A stretch of 40,263 nucleotides of DNA, from contig CAZGTQ010000351.1 in NCBI GenBank assembly GCA_964528575.1, positions 1 to 40,263 on the forward strand. The letters are read 5' to 3'. The DNA comes from CAZGTQ01 sp964528575 (GTDB lineage Bacteria > Planctomycetota > UBA1135 > GCA-002686595). Positions 15,865-23,948 of this stretch are shown here, piece after piece (the stretch's first letter is position 1; each line of letters begins with the position of its first letter). The notes beneath the pieces are model-generated. The model was not told the DNA's origin. It searched no databases and saw only the letters and a program-made list of their open reading frames with translations. The translations under genes and the position numbers were made by a program.

Positions 15865-16266
15865 ATGAACGAGCGGGATCTCGTGAGCCGCCTGGAGCGG
15901 CTCGAGCGCAGCAACCGTCGTCTGAAGTGGACCGCCCTGGGCGGTCTCGCGCTCGCCGGCCTGGCGAGCATGGCCTCGCCGCTGGTCTGCAAGACGGTGA
16001 CGGCCGAGCGGCTGATCGTCCATGACTCGAGCGGCCGCACGCGCATGAAGATGGACGCGTACATGACGCAGACGCCGAGCCTGTCGTTCTTCGACGAGAA
16101 GGGCCGCCACGCGGGCGACCTGTCGGTCGACGCGAAGGGCGCGATGCACCTCACGGTCGTCCGCGAGGGCGAGAAGCACAGCGCCCCGCTCGCGACGCTC
16201 CTGCAGCCCCGGACGGCCGCCGACGACGCGCAGACGAAGGTCGACGACGATCCGGGCGTCAACTGA
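15865..16266 (+). CDS. Small membrane-anchored protein with N-terminal coiled coil
   Basis: 133 residues with a good AAGGAG ribosome site 5 bases before the ATG. Residues 3-20 are a charged, Leu-spaced helix (LVSRLERLERSNRRLKW), likely a short coiled coil. Residues 23-41 are a transmembrane helix. The rest, from VTAERLIVHDSSGRTRMKMD, forms short beta strands with a repeated 'D-x-x-G-x-x' turn (DSSGRTR, DEKGRHAGDL, DAKGAMHL), recalling a small beta-propeller or pentapeptide-like sheet. I do not recognise a named family. It converges on the sulfatase-like gene with only 6 bp between stops, and starts 156 bp from the divergent PSD cytochrome gene. Confidence 0.75.
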   Translation: MNERDLVSRLERLERSNRRLKWTALGGLALAGLASMASPLVCKTVTAERLIVHDSSGRTRMKMDAYMTQTPSLSFFDEKGRHAGDLSVDAKGAMHLTVVREGEKHSAPLATLLQPRTAADDAQTKVDDDPGVN

Positions 16267-16272
16267 CGCGGG

Positions 16273-19206
16273 TCAGCGCGTGTAGCCGAGCTCGCGCAGC
16301 GTGTCGATCTCGTCGGGCGCGAGCAGGACGGGCGCCACCGGGGCGACGCCGCTCTCGAGCCACAGGAGCGTCGTGCCCGGCGGGGGCCAGGGGAGATCGG
16401 CGCCGTCGGCGCGCGGGACGCTGTCGCGCTCGAGCGACGCGGGCGTTTCGCGCGCCGCGCCGTCGGGGCCGACGCGCAGGGCGAGCGGCTCGCCGTCGAG
16501 CGTCGCGGTGACGTCGAGCACGCGTCCGCGGCACCAGAAGACGAGCTCGAGGCGCTCGCGCTCGAGCACGGTCTCGAGCGCGAGCGTCGTGCGGCCGAGG
16601 TCCAGCTCGAACGCCGTCTCGGGCGGCGCGGGGCGCGCGGCGAAGTTCGCGTCGAACAGGTCGTCGGTGCGGATCGAGAGCGCGAGCTCCTGGCCCGGCT
16701 TGCCCGCCACGCGCACGTGGAAGCGGCCCTTCTGCAGCATCTCCCAGCGGAAGGCGTCGAGATCGGCGCGCGCGCGGCGCACGACGTCGGGATGGTCCGC
16801 GGCGACGTCGCGCGACTCTGCGGGATCCGCGCCGACGTCGTAGAGCGCCTCGGTGCGAAAGACCGGGTCGTGCACGTACTTGAAGTCGCCTGCGACCCAA
16901 GCCTTCTCCGCGGAGCTGTCGTACGACGGATACTCGATCACGTACGCATCGTCCGCCGGCGCGTCCGGCGCGAGGCGGTCGACGCCCTGGAAGCGCTCCG
17001 GCGCGAGCACGCCGAGCGCGCTCAGCACGGTCGGCGCGAGGTCGATGCTCGCGACCGGCCGCTCGACGACGCGACCCTCGAAACGGCCCGGCACGCGCAC
17101 GATCAGCGGGATGCGCACCTGGTCGTCGAAGAGCGTGTAGCCGTGGTGGTAGTGCCCGTGCTCGCCGAGTCCCTCGCCGTGGTCGGCGACGAACGCGACG
17201 ACCGTGCGCTCCCACTGGCCGCTCGCGCGCAGCGCGTCGAGCACGCGGCCGAGCGCCGCGTCCATCTCGGCGATCTCCGCGTCGTAGTAGTCGCTGACGA
17301 AGCGCGCGTCCGCCTCGTCGAGCTCCGGCGGCGGCGGCGGGCCCTCGTGCGTGTACCAGCGGCGGCCCGGGCGCGGGTCGAGCACCTGGAACGGCACCTC
17401 GGGGCCGCGGCGGCCGCGCGCGAACCGGCCGTCGTACGACGCGTCGGTGAACGCTGTGCGGTGCTCGTCCGCCGTCGTGTACGGCAGGTGCGGGTCCATG
17501 ATGTGCCAGAAGAAGAGCCACGGCGTCGAGCGGTGCTCCTCGATCCAGCTCGCGACGCGCTCGGCATCCTCGCTCGCCGACTCCATGCCCCACGCGGAGC
17601 GGTAGACCTCGAAGCCCTGGTCGAGCCCGTAGCGCGGCGAGATCAGGCCGTTCGCGACCAGGCCGTGCGTCTCGTAGCCCTGCTCCGCGAGCACTTCCGC
17701 GATCGACGTCGTCGACGGGTCGATCGGCGTCCACTCGTCGTGCCCGCCGCGGCCGGCGCCGTGCACCGACGGATAGAGCGACGTGAGGATCGACGAGAAC
17801 GACGGCAGCGTCCACGGCGCCTGCGCGCGCGCGGCGGGGAAGCGCACGCCCGCGTCGGCGAGCGCGGCGAGGTGGGGCGTCGTGTCGCGCCCGTAGCCGA
17901 ACGCGCTCGTGCGGTCGGGACGCAGCGTGTCCACGCCGACGAGCAAGAGGTTGGGGCGCTTGGGCGCGGCGCCCGCGAGCTCGACGCGCGGCGTCGCGAG
18001 CAGCACAGCGTCGAGCGCGTCGGGCTCGCTGCCGGGCGCGTCGGAGCTCGCGAACACGAGCGTTCCGCTGCGGCCCGCGACCGGCCCGAGGTCGATGCGC
18101 GCCGTCAGCCACGAGCGGTGGTCGCGCTCGTTCTTCGGGTCGAAGTCGACCGCGCCGAGCGGGACCTCGGCGTCGCCGTCGGCCGGGCGGAACGCGACCG
18201 CGAGCCGCGCTCCGTCGCCGGGAGCGCCGTGCGCCTCGGGCGCCATGCCGTACGCGAAGCGCAGGACCGGGCCGTCGCCGGCCGGCGAGTTCGCCGGCAT
18301 CTTGGCCGGGATCGTCGCCGGGATCGCGAGGCGCGCGCCCGGCGGCAGGAGCACGGCGTCGCGGACCTCGTCGTGCGCGCCGTCGGAGGACGGCAGCTCG
18401 ACGCGCAGGCGCCAGGGCGTCGCGCCCTCGCGGCCGTCGGTCGGGCGGTAGCGCTCGCGCAGGTGCGCCCACGCCTCGTCCTCACCCAGCGGCTGCTGCT
18501 CGATCACGAGGTCGTCGAAGCGCGTGACCGCCTCCTCGCTCCCGCCGCTGCGGTGGAGGAGCTGGAGCTCGAGCGCGCTCGTCGACGAGCGCGCGACGAA
18601 CACCGTTTCGAACGTGTCCCAGCCCGACGGGTCGAGCCGGCGTGACACGCGGTGCTCGAGCGACGAGCGGCGGCCGCCCCGCGAGAGGCGCGTCGGGTCG
18701 TCGAGCGAGCGCTCGTGCTCGACGACGCGCAGCACCTCGCGCGACGACGCCTCGCCCGCGCTCGGGTTGCCGTCGAGGCGCACGCGGCCGGCGACGCGCA
18801 CGCGTGCGAGCCCGACCGCCGGCACGACCAGCAGCGCCCGGCTCGTGTCGGCGAGCCCGGGACCGAGGCGCAGGCCCGCGCCCGCGCGTCCCGCGCCTTG
18901 CTCGACCGCGGCTGCGTCGCCGAGCGATCCGTGCTCGAGCTCGCGCTCGGTCGCGCGGCCGTACCAGATGCGCTCCGGCGCGCTCGCGTCGAAGTCGAAC
19001 GCGTCGGTGCGCGCCTCGCCGAGCGCTGCGGGCGCCGCGGGCGCCGCGGTGAGCTCCGCGCGATCCATCGACGCGAAGAGGTCGCCGCGCTCGGTCGCGG
19101 GAGAGCCGGGCGGCTCCTTCGCGGCGGGGGTGCGTTCCTCGCAGGCGCCGAGGACGAGTGCGAGCGCGAGGACGAGCGGTGCGAACGCGGGGCGTGCGGG
19201 TTGCAT
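16273..19206 (-). CDS. Sulfatase-fold (alkaline phosphatase superfamily) lipoprotein
   Basis: 977 residues. The signal peptide ends in a lipobox (LVLGAC, Cys22). Residues about 60-400 hold two beta-rich regions of no clear family. The sulfatase-type core starts at about 416 (RPNLLLVGVDTLRPDRTSAF; Asp426 a metal ligand), continues with APWTLPSFSSILTSLYP (462-478), His568/His573 and ADHGEGLGEHGHYHHGY (Asp675, His676), and ends with a beta domain. At the nucleophile position is Thr466 in TLPSF rather than the Cys or Ser of the formylglycine motif C/S-x-P-x-R, and the Arg is missing. That resembles Thr-nucleophile phosphotransferases (LtaS, phosphoethanolamine transferases) of the same superfamily, so sulfatase activity is doubtful. 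It is divergent from the acyl-carrier cassette and may serve the same envelope glycans. Confidence 0.85.
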   Translation of the reverse strand: MQPARPAFAPLVLALALVLGACEERTPAAKEPPGSPATERGDLFASMDRAELTAAPAAPAALGEARTDAFDFDASAPERIWYGRATERELEHGSLGDAAAVEQGAGRAGAGLRLGPGLADTSRALLVVPAVGLARVRVAGRVRLDGNPSAGEASSREVLRVVEHERSLDDPTRLSRGGRRSSLEHRVSRRLDPSGWDTFETVFVARSSTSALELQLLHRSGGSEEAVTRFDDLVIEQQPLGEDEAWAHLRERYRPTDGREGATPWRLRVELPSSDGAHDEVRDAVLLPPGARLAIPATIPAKMPANSPAGDGPVLRFAYGMAPEAHGAPGDGARLAVAFRPADGDAEVPLGAVDFDPKNERDHRSWLTARIDLGPVAGRSGTLVFASSDAPGSEPDALDAVLLATPRVELAGAAPKRPNLLLVGVDTLRPDRTSAFGYGRDTTPHLAALADAGVRFPAARAQAPWTLPSFSSILTSLYPSVHGAGRGGHDEWTPIDPSTTSIAEVLAEQGYETHGLVANGLISPRYGLDQGFEVYRSAWGMESASEDAERVASWIEEHRSTPWLFFWHIMDPHLPYTTADEHRTAFTDASYDGRFARGRRGPEVPFQVLDPRPGRRWYTHEGPPPPPELDEADARFVSDYYDAEIAEMDAALGRVLDALRASGQWERTVVAFVADHGEGLGEHGHYHHGYTLFDDQVRIPLIVRVPGRFEGRVVERPVASIDLAPTVLSALGVLAPERFQGVDRLAPDAPADDAYVIEYPSYDSSAEKAWVAGDFKYVHDPVFRTEALYDVGADPAESRDVAADHPDVVRRARADLDAFRWEMLQKGRFHVRVAGKPGQELALSIRTDDLFDANFAARPAPPETAFELDLGRTTLALETVLERERLELVFWCRGRVLDVTATLDGEPLALRVGPDGAARETPASLERDSVPRADGADLPWPPPGTTLLWLESGVAPVAPVLLAPDEIDTLRELGYTR

Positions 19207-19302
19207 GGGCGGCAGCGTAGCAGCCGGACCGAGAACCGCCACGCCGCCCGGATCCGAACGGCGCGCGACGACGCGCGGGTTCTTCGACGGGCTGCCAGCA
19301 GC

Positions 19303-19308
19303 TAGAAT
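19303..19308 (+). promoter_or_regulatory. Possible -10 box for the acyl-carrier cassette
   Basis: TAGAAT stands 37 bases before the ATG of the carrier-protein gene, in a 139-bp divergent gap that otherwise lacks A/T-rich hexamers. A weak -35 candidate, TTCTTC, lies 17 bases upstream. Confidence 0.4.
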
Positions 19309-19345
19309 CCCGCCTCGCTCGACCGTCCGAGCCCCCCCGACACCC

Positions 19346-19651
19346 ATGCAGCGCGACGAGATCGAACGGCACGTCTTCGCCGCGGTCGACGAGCTCAACG
19401 AGCTGCGCGGCCCCGGCGAGCAGGTCCCGCGCGAGCTCGACGCGCGGCTGATCGGCGCGGGCGGCGCGCTCGACTCGCTCGCGCTCGTCCACCTCGTCGT
19501 CGCGCTCGAGCAGCGGCTCCAGGACGCGTACGACGTCGCCGTCACGCTCGCCGACGAGCGCGCGTTCTCGCGCACGAAGAGCCCGTTCCGCACGCTCGGC
19601 TCGCTGGTCGAGTACGCGACCGAGCTCGTCGGGGAGAGCGCGCGTGGCTGA
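19346..19651 (+). CDS. Acyl carrier protein
   Basis: 101 residues, acidic and helical. GALDSLALVHLVVALEQRLQ carries the phosphopantetheine attachment Ser44 in the motif Asp-Ser-Leu, followed by the helix that contacts partner enzymes. The C-terminal half (FSRTKSPFRTLGSLVEYATE) matches the third/fourth helix of stand-alone carrier proteins found with polysaccharide or secondary-metabolite genes; housekeeping AcpP is usually shorter (about 78 residues). It opens a five-gene cassette and its end overlaps the SDR start by 8 bases, so it is likely the dedicated acyl donor platform for the ligase, reductase and acyltransferase that follow. No Shine-Dalgarno is evident. Confidence 0.85.
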   Translation: MQRDEIERHVFAAVDELNELRGPGEQVPRELDARLIGAGGALDSLALVHLVVALEQRLQDAYDVAVTLADERAFSRTKSPFRTLGSLVEYATELVGESARG

Positions 19652-20345
19652 GCCGCGCGTCGTCCTGGTCACCGGGACGCGCACGGGCATCGGCCGGCAC
19701 CTCGCGGAGCGCTTCTGCGCGCGCGGCGACGTCGTCGTCGGCTGCAGCCGCGGCGCGTCGGACTTCGCGCACGAGCGCTACGCGCACTACGAGCTCGACG
19801 TGTGCGACGAGGACGCGGTCCAGCGCATGTTCGTCGCGATCCGGCGCGAGCACCGGCGCCTCGACGCGCTCGTCAACAACGCCGGGATCGCGTCGATGAA
19901 CCACGCGCTCCTGACGCCGCTGGCGACCGCGCGCAGGGTCGTCGAGACGAACCTGCTCGGCACGTTCCTGTTCTGCCGCGAGGCCGCGCGATTGATGCAG
20001 GCGCGCGGGCGCGGGCGCATCGTCAACTTCACGACGGTCGCCGCGCGGCTGAACCTCGAGGGCGAGGCGATCTACGCGGCGTCGAAGGCCGCGGTCGAGA
20101 GCCTGACGCGGACGCTCGCGCGCGAGCTCGCGCCGATGGGGATCACCGTCAACGCCGTCGGCCCCGGGCCGATCGCGACCGACCTCGTCGCGAACGTGCC
20201 GAAGGAGAAGCTCGATGCGCTGCTCGCGCGCCAGGCGATCCCTCGCTTCGGCGAGCCTGCCGACGTCGGGCACGTCGTCGACTTCTTCCTCGATCCGGCG
20301 AGCGACATGGTCACGGGCCAGGTGCTCTACCTCGGCGGCGTCTGA
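19644..20345 (+). CDS. Short-chain dehydrogenase/reductase (FabG-like)
   Basis: 233 residues from GTG with GGGGAGAG upstream. The NAD(P)-binding motif is TGTRTGIG at 10-17, the NNAG motif is at 78-81, and the catalytic pair is Tyr144 and Lys148 in YAASK. The usual active-site Ser, 13 residues before the Tyr, is Thr131 here, which retains a hydroxyl. NAVGPGPIATDL and the C-terminal GQVLYLGGV are FabG-like. It probably reduces a 3-keto group or oxidises a hydroxyl on an acyl group held by the neighbouring carrier protein, though a sugar-nucleotide substrate is possible. It overlaps both neighbours, which indicates tight co-translation. Confidence 0.9.
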   Translation: MAEPRVVLVTGTRTGIGRHLAERFCARGDVVVGCSRGASDFAHERYAHYELDVCDEDAVQRMFVAIRREHRRLDALVNNAGIASMNHALLTPLATARRVVETNLLGTFLFCREAARLMQARGRGRIVNFTTVAARLNLEGEAIYAASKAAVESLTRTLARELAPMGITVNAVGPGPIATDLVANVPKEKLDALLARQAIPRFGEPADVGHVVDFFLDPASDMVTGQVLYLGGV

Positions 20346-21694
20346 TGGCGGGCGTGTTCCTCGTCGAGCGCATGCGCGCGGCCGGCGAGCGCGACGCGCT
20401 CGTCTGGAAGGAGCGCGCCGTGTCGCACGCGGCTCTTGCGCAGCGCGCCCTGGAGCGCGCGGCGTGGCTCGAGGAGCGCGGCGTCGCGCGCGGCGCGGTC
20501 GTCGCGCTCGAGGCCGACTTCTCGCCGGAGTCGGCCGCGTTGCTCTTCGCGCTCGCGCTGCGCGACGCGGTGATCGTGCCGATCGCGAGCTCGAGCGACG
20601 CGCGCCGGCCGGTGCTGCGCGAGGTCGCGCAGGTCGAATGGCGCTGCGTCGTCGACGCGCGCGACGAGGCCGAGCTCGAGCGCTGCGAGCGCGTCGCGGC
20701 GCACCCGCTCTACGCCGAGCTGCGCGGGCGCGGCCACGCGGGGCTCGTGCTGTTCACGTCGGGCTCGACCGGCGAGAGCAAGGCGGTCGTGCACGACCTC
20801 GCGGCGCTGATCGAGAAGTACCGCACGCGCCGGCCCGCGCTGCGCACGCTCTCGTTCCTGCTGTTCGACCACATCGGCGGCGTCAACACGCTCCTGCACA
20901 CGGTGTCCAACGGCGGGACGCTGGTCACCGTGGGCGATCGGCGGCCGGACGCGGTGCTCGCGGCGGTCGAGCGCCACCGCGTCGAGGTGCTGCCGGTCTC
21001 GCCGACGTTCCTGAACCTCGTGCTGCTCGGCGAAGCGTGGCGCGGGCGCGACCTCGCGAGCCTGCAGGTCGTCTCGTACGGCACCGAGCCGATGCTCGCG
21101 AGCACGCTCGCGCGCCTGCACGAGCTGTGGCCCGACGTGCGGCTGCACCAGACGTACGGGCTCTCCGAGCTCGGGATCATGCGCTCGAAGTCGCGCGGCT
21201 CCGACTCGCTCTGGGTGCAGGTCGGCGGCGAGGGCTACGAGACGCGGGTGGTCGACGGCGTGCTGCAGATCCGCGCGCGCTCGGCGATGCTCGGCTACCT
21301 GAACGCGCCGAGCCCGTTCACCGCGGACGGCTGGTTCGTCACGGGCGACCTCGTCGAGCAGGACGGCGAGTGGCTGCGCATCCTCGGCCGGGCGTCCGAG
21401 ATCGTGAACGTCGGCGGCGAGAAGGTGTTTCCGGCCGAGGTCGAGAGCGTGATCCAGGAGCTCGACGACGTCGCCGAGGTCGTGGTCCGCGGCGAGCGCA
21501 ACCCGCTCGTCGGCCAGATCGTGTGCGCGCGCGTGACCGCGGCCGAGGGCGTCGACCGCGCCGAGCTCGTGCGCGCGGTGAAACGGCACTGCGCCGCGCG
21601 GCTCGAGCCGTACAAGGTGCCGGTCAAGGTCGAGGTGACCGACGCGGCCCAGCACAACGTGCGCTACAAGAAGAAGCGGTCGCCGGGCGGATGA
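20345..21694 (+). CDS. AMP-forming acyl ligase (ANL superfamily)
   Basis: 449 residues, short for the family (usually 500 or more). The ATP-binding loop is TSGSTGESK at 138-146, A5 is TYGLSELG, A7 is GWFVTGDL, A8 is GRASEIVNVGGEKVFPAEVE, and the C-terminal catalytic Lys lies in NVRYKKKR. It should activate a carboxylic acid as acyl-AMP and pass it to a thiol, most likely the phosphopantetheine of the carrier protein two genes upstream. The absence of a long N-terminal region is typical of the compact ANL proteins in polysaccharide-modification loci. It shares TGATG with the SDR stop and ATGA with the GNAT start. Confidence 0.9.
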   Translation: MAGVFLVERMRAAGERDALVWKERAVSHAALAQRALERAAWLEERGVARGAVVALEADFSPESAALLFALALRDAVIVPIASSSDARRPVLREVAQVEWRCVVDARDEAELERCERVAAHPLYAELRGRGHAGLVLFTSGSTGESKAVVHDLAALIEKYRTRRPALRTLSFLLFDHIGGVNTLLHTVSNGGTLVTVGDRRPDAVLAAVERHRVEVLPVSPTFLNLVLLGEAWRGRDLASLQVVSYGTEPMLASTLARLHELWPDVRLHQTYGLSELGIMRSKSRGSDSLWVQVGGEGYETRVVDGVLQIRARSAMLGYLNAPSPFTADGWFVTGDLVEQDGEWLRILGRASEIVNVGGEKVFPAEVESVIQELDDVAEVVVRGERNPLVGQIVCARVTAAEGVDRAELVRAVKRHCAARLEPYKVPVKVEVTDAAQHNVRYKKKRSPGG

Positions 21695-22677
21695 GCGCGC
21701 CCGCGATCCGCGACTTCGCCGAAGGAGACCTCGACGCGGTGCTCGCGCTGCGCGCGCGGGCGTTCGGCCCCAAGGACGAGGCCCAGGAGCGCGCGCGCTG
21801 GGCCTGGGAGCTCGACGCGAACCCCGCGCGCGACCCGGCCGTGCCGCGCGGCTGGGTCGCGGAGGCGGGCGGCGCGCTCGTCGGCTTCTACGGGCTGCTC
21901 CCGGCGCGCGTCGCGATCGACGGCCGGCCCGCGAGCGCGCTGTGCGGCATGGACTTGTGCGTCGACCCCGAGCACCGCAGCTCGGGGCTCGGCCTGTTGC
22001 TCTCGCGCCGCTTCGCCGCGACCGACCTGTGCGCGTTCCCGTTCGTCACGTCCGCGACGCCGACGGCGGCCGCGCTGATGCGCTACTGCGGCTCGGACGT
22101 GCTCGAGTGCAAGCGCGAGCCGAGCCTGTGGGCGCGCGCGGCGGGAGAGCGGGGCGCGCCGCTCGGCGCCGCCGCGGCTGCGCTGGAGCTCGAGACGGTC
22201 GCGCGCTTCGACGCACGCTTCGACGAGCTGTTCGCGCGCGTCGCGCGCCACCACCGGATCCTCACGTGGCGCGACGCGCGCTACCTCGAGTGGCGCTACG
22301 GCGCGTACCCCTTCGGCGCGCCGCGCGTGCGCGCCGCGCTCGCTCCGGACGGCCGGCTCGCGGGCTACTGCATCGTGCAGCGCGACGCGGCGGCGCGTCG
22401 CGCGCACCTCGTGGAGCTGTTCTGCGAGCCGGCCCGAGCGGAGGTCGCCGAGCGGCTCGCCGCCGACGCGGCCGCGCATTGCGACGACGCGGGCCTGGGC
22501 GACGCGTTCGTCTTCACGCGCGTCGCGCCGATCGCCGCAGCGCTCGCCCGCCAGGGCTTCTTCCGGGTCCCCGAGCACCCGCTCTCGCTCGTGTGCCGGC
22601 TGCCGGCGGGCACGACGATGAGCGACTGGTACGTCAGCGCGGGCGACGGCGACGTGCTCTTCGACGTGCGCGGCTGA
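21691..22677 (+). CDS. GNAT-fold acyltransferase, probable tandem-GNAT type
   Basis: 328 residues, about twice a single GNAT domain. The N-terminal half shows IRDFAEGDLDAVLALRARAF and the CoA/acyl-donor segment MDLCVDPEHRSSGLGLLLSR (R-x-x-G-x-G variant). The C-terminal half has ILTWRDARYLEWRYGAYPFG and a second GNAT-like sheet, ending in a poorly conserved tail. Proteins of this design are common in exopolysaccharide and lipid gene clusters. Here it could transfer the acyl group from the cassette's carrier protein to an amine exposed by the PIG-L deacetylase; that is inferred from context. It starts within the ligase stop (ATGA), and dispersed-repeat copy B follows its stop by 24 bases. Confidence 0.8.
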   Translation: MSAPAIRDFAEGDLDAVLALRARAFGPKDEAQERARWAWELDANPARDPAVPRGWVAEAGGALVGFYGLLPARVAIDGRPASALCGMDLCVDPEHRSSGLGLLLSRRFAATDLCAFPFVTSATPTAAALMRYCGSDVLECKREPSLWARAAGERGAPLGAAAAALELETVARFDARFDELFARVARHHRILTWRDARYLEWRYGAYPFGAPRVRAALAPDGRLAGYCIVQRDAAARRAHLVELFCEPARAEVAERLAADAAAHCDDAGLGDAFVFTRVAPIAAALARQGFFRVPEHPLSLVCRLPAGTTMSDWYVSAGDGDVLFDVRG

Positions 22678-22701
22678 AGCGCGAGAGAAGAGCGACGACA
22701 G

Positions 22702-22766
22702 GCGCAACCGAGAGCCCGATCCGCCGGTCCGCCAGGGCGGAGGGTGGGGGCTGGCGGGCCCGCGCG
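22702..22766 (+). repeat. 65-bp dispersed repeat, copy B (downstream of the GNAT gene)
   Basis: This is the second copy of the element at 9031-9095, in inverted orientation in the window but in the same orientation relative to its upstream gene. The copies share GCGCAACCGAGAGC and a 43-base block with two differences that ends in GGCGGGCCCGCGCG. The 9-bp stem of copy A is not kept here; CCGCC/GGCGG forms a different small stem. A GC-alternating tract follows in both. Confidence 0.65.
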
Positions 22767-22801
22767 CGTGCGCGTGCGCGCGAAGTCGCGCCGCGCCCGC
22801 G

Positions 22802-22807
22802 TATACT
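22802..22807 (+). promoter_or_regulatory. Possible -10 box for the PIG-L deacetylase gene
   Basis: TATACT, within GTATACTC, lies 35 bases before the ATG at 22843. The same octamer precedes the small secreted-protein gene at 34405. No -35 match is seen. It suggests that the deacetylase has its own promoter in addition to read-through from the cassette. Confidence 0.4.
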
Positions 22808-22842
22808 CGATCCTTCGGCGGCCTCGCAGCGGCCGAAGTCCC

Positions 22843-23676
22843 ATGAGCCCCTCCTCCGATCCGGCCGCGCGCGTCGCGGCTGCGCTCGCGCTCGCGCGCG
22901 CGCAGCAGGAGCACATGCGCCACTTCGTCCACCGCAAGGTCGTCGAGCGGCCGGACGCCACGCGGGCGCTCTTCCTCGCGCCGCATCCCGACGACATCGT
23001 GATCGGGTGCGGCGGCACGCTCCTCGCGATGATCGACGCGGACGTGCCGGTGCGGCTCGCGTACCTCACCGACGGGCGCGCGGTCGCAGAGCCGGGGGGC
23101 GAGGACGAGATGGCGGCGCGGCGGGCGGACGAGGCGCGGCGCGTGTCGGCCGCGCTGGGGCTCGTCGAGCCGGTCCTGTTCGGCTGGAACGAGCACACGT
23201 TCACGCGCCCCGAGAGCGAGCCGGAGCTCGTCGCCGCGCTCGCGGGCCTGCTCGCGAGCGAAGCGCCCGACGCGGTCTTCGTCCCGTACCTGTGGGACCA
23301 GCACGGCGACCACCGCTACACGAACTGGCTGCTCGCGCGCGCGATGGAAGAGAGCGGCGCGCGGCCGACCGTCTACGGCTACGAGGTCTGGTCGTTCGCG
23401 CCGCCCGGCATCGTCGTCGACGTGACGCGCCGCCTCGAGCGCAAGAAGGAGATCCTGTCGCTCTACGCGTCGCAGCTCGAGCTGCTCGACTACTTGACGA
23501 TCGTCGACGTGCGCGCCCGCCAGCACGCGTCCCTCGCGCCCGGCGCCGAGGCCTGCGAGGTCTTCTGCCCGTTCCGCGCCGACGCGTTTCTCGAGCGCGT
23601 GCACGAAGCGGACTTGCGGAGCCCCGAGGCGCTGTGCGGCGAGGTGTTGCTCACTCCGCCGGAGAGCGCGCCGTGA
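22843..23676 (+). CDS. PIG-L/LmbE family deacetylase
   Basis: 277 residues. LAPHPDDIVIGCGG carries the zinc and catalytic motif His48-Pro-Asp50-Asp51, and WDQHGDHRYTN gives His154 and His157 at the third metal-ligand position. The family removes N-acetyl groups from amino-sugar conjugates (for example GlcNAc-PI or GlcNAc-inositol). Here it would expose a free amine on a glycan or lipid-linked sugar, which the adjacent GNAT could re-acylate with the carrier-bound group. It lies 165 bp after the GNAT gene, across a dispersed repeat and a possible -10 box, so it may be separately regulated. Its GTGA end overlaps a frameshifted gene remnant. Confidence 0.9.
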   Translation: MSPSSDPAARVAAALALARAQQEHMRHFVHRKVVERPDATRALFLAPHPDDIVIGCGGTLLAMIDADVPVRLAYLTDGRAVAEPGGEDEMAARRADEARRVSAALGLVEPVLFGWNEHTFTRPESEPELVAALAGLLASEAPDAVFVPYLWDQHGDHRYTNWLLARAMEESGARPTVYGYEVWSFAPPGIVVDVTRRLERKKEILSLYASQLELLDYLTIVDVRARQHASLAPGAEACEVFCPFRADAFLERVHEADLRSPEALCGEVLLTPPESAP

Positions 23677-23861
23677 GCGCGGAGCGCGGCCGGCTCGACG
23701 CCGAGATCGGCAGGACCTCGAGGTCGCCGCGTGGAGCGACGGCGCGCGGGCCGAGCCGACGCGCGAGGCGCCCGAGGCGCTCACGCGCGACTGGCGCGGC
23801 TGGGGCTCGTCGCGCGTGCGGGGCCGGCGCGCAGGCCGGCGCGTTCGTCCTGGAGAGATAG
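23673..23861 (+). pseudogene. Possible frameshifted gene remnant
   Basis: A GTG overlaps the deacetylase stop (GTGA). The first 14 codons (MSAERGRLDAEIGR) show normal codon use, after which coding-like composition jumps to another frame: from about 23714, GAC CTC GAG GTC GCC GCG TGG reads DLEVAAWSDGARAEP, TREAPEALTRDWRGWG. The last codons before the TAG at 23859-23861 (AGAFVLER) look like coding sequence in the first frame again. This is the pattern of a short gene broken by indels, or of a truncated remnant. I recognise no family. A sequencing or assembly error would give the same picture. Confidence 0.35.
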
Positions 23862-23948
23862 ATCCTCGCGGCGCGCCCGCGCGTTCACCGGGCCATGAAG
23901 ATCGCTCCCGCAGCCGTGCTGACGCCGCCGACTGGTAGGAGACGATCG

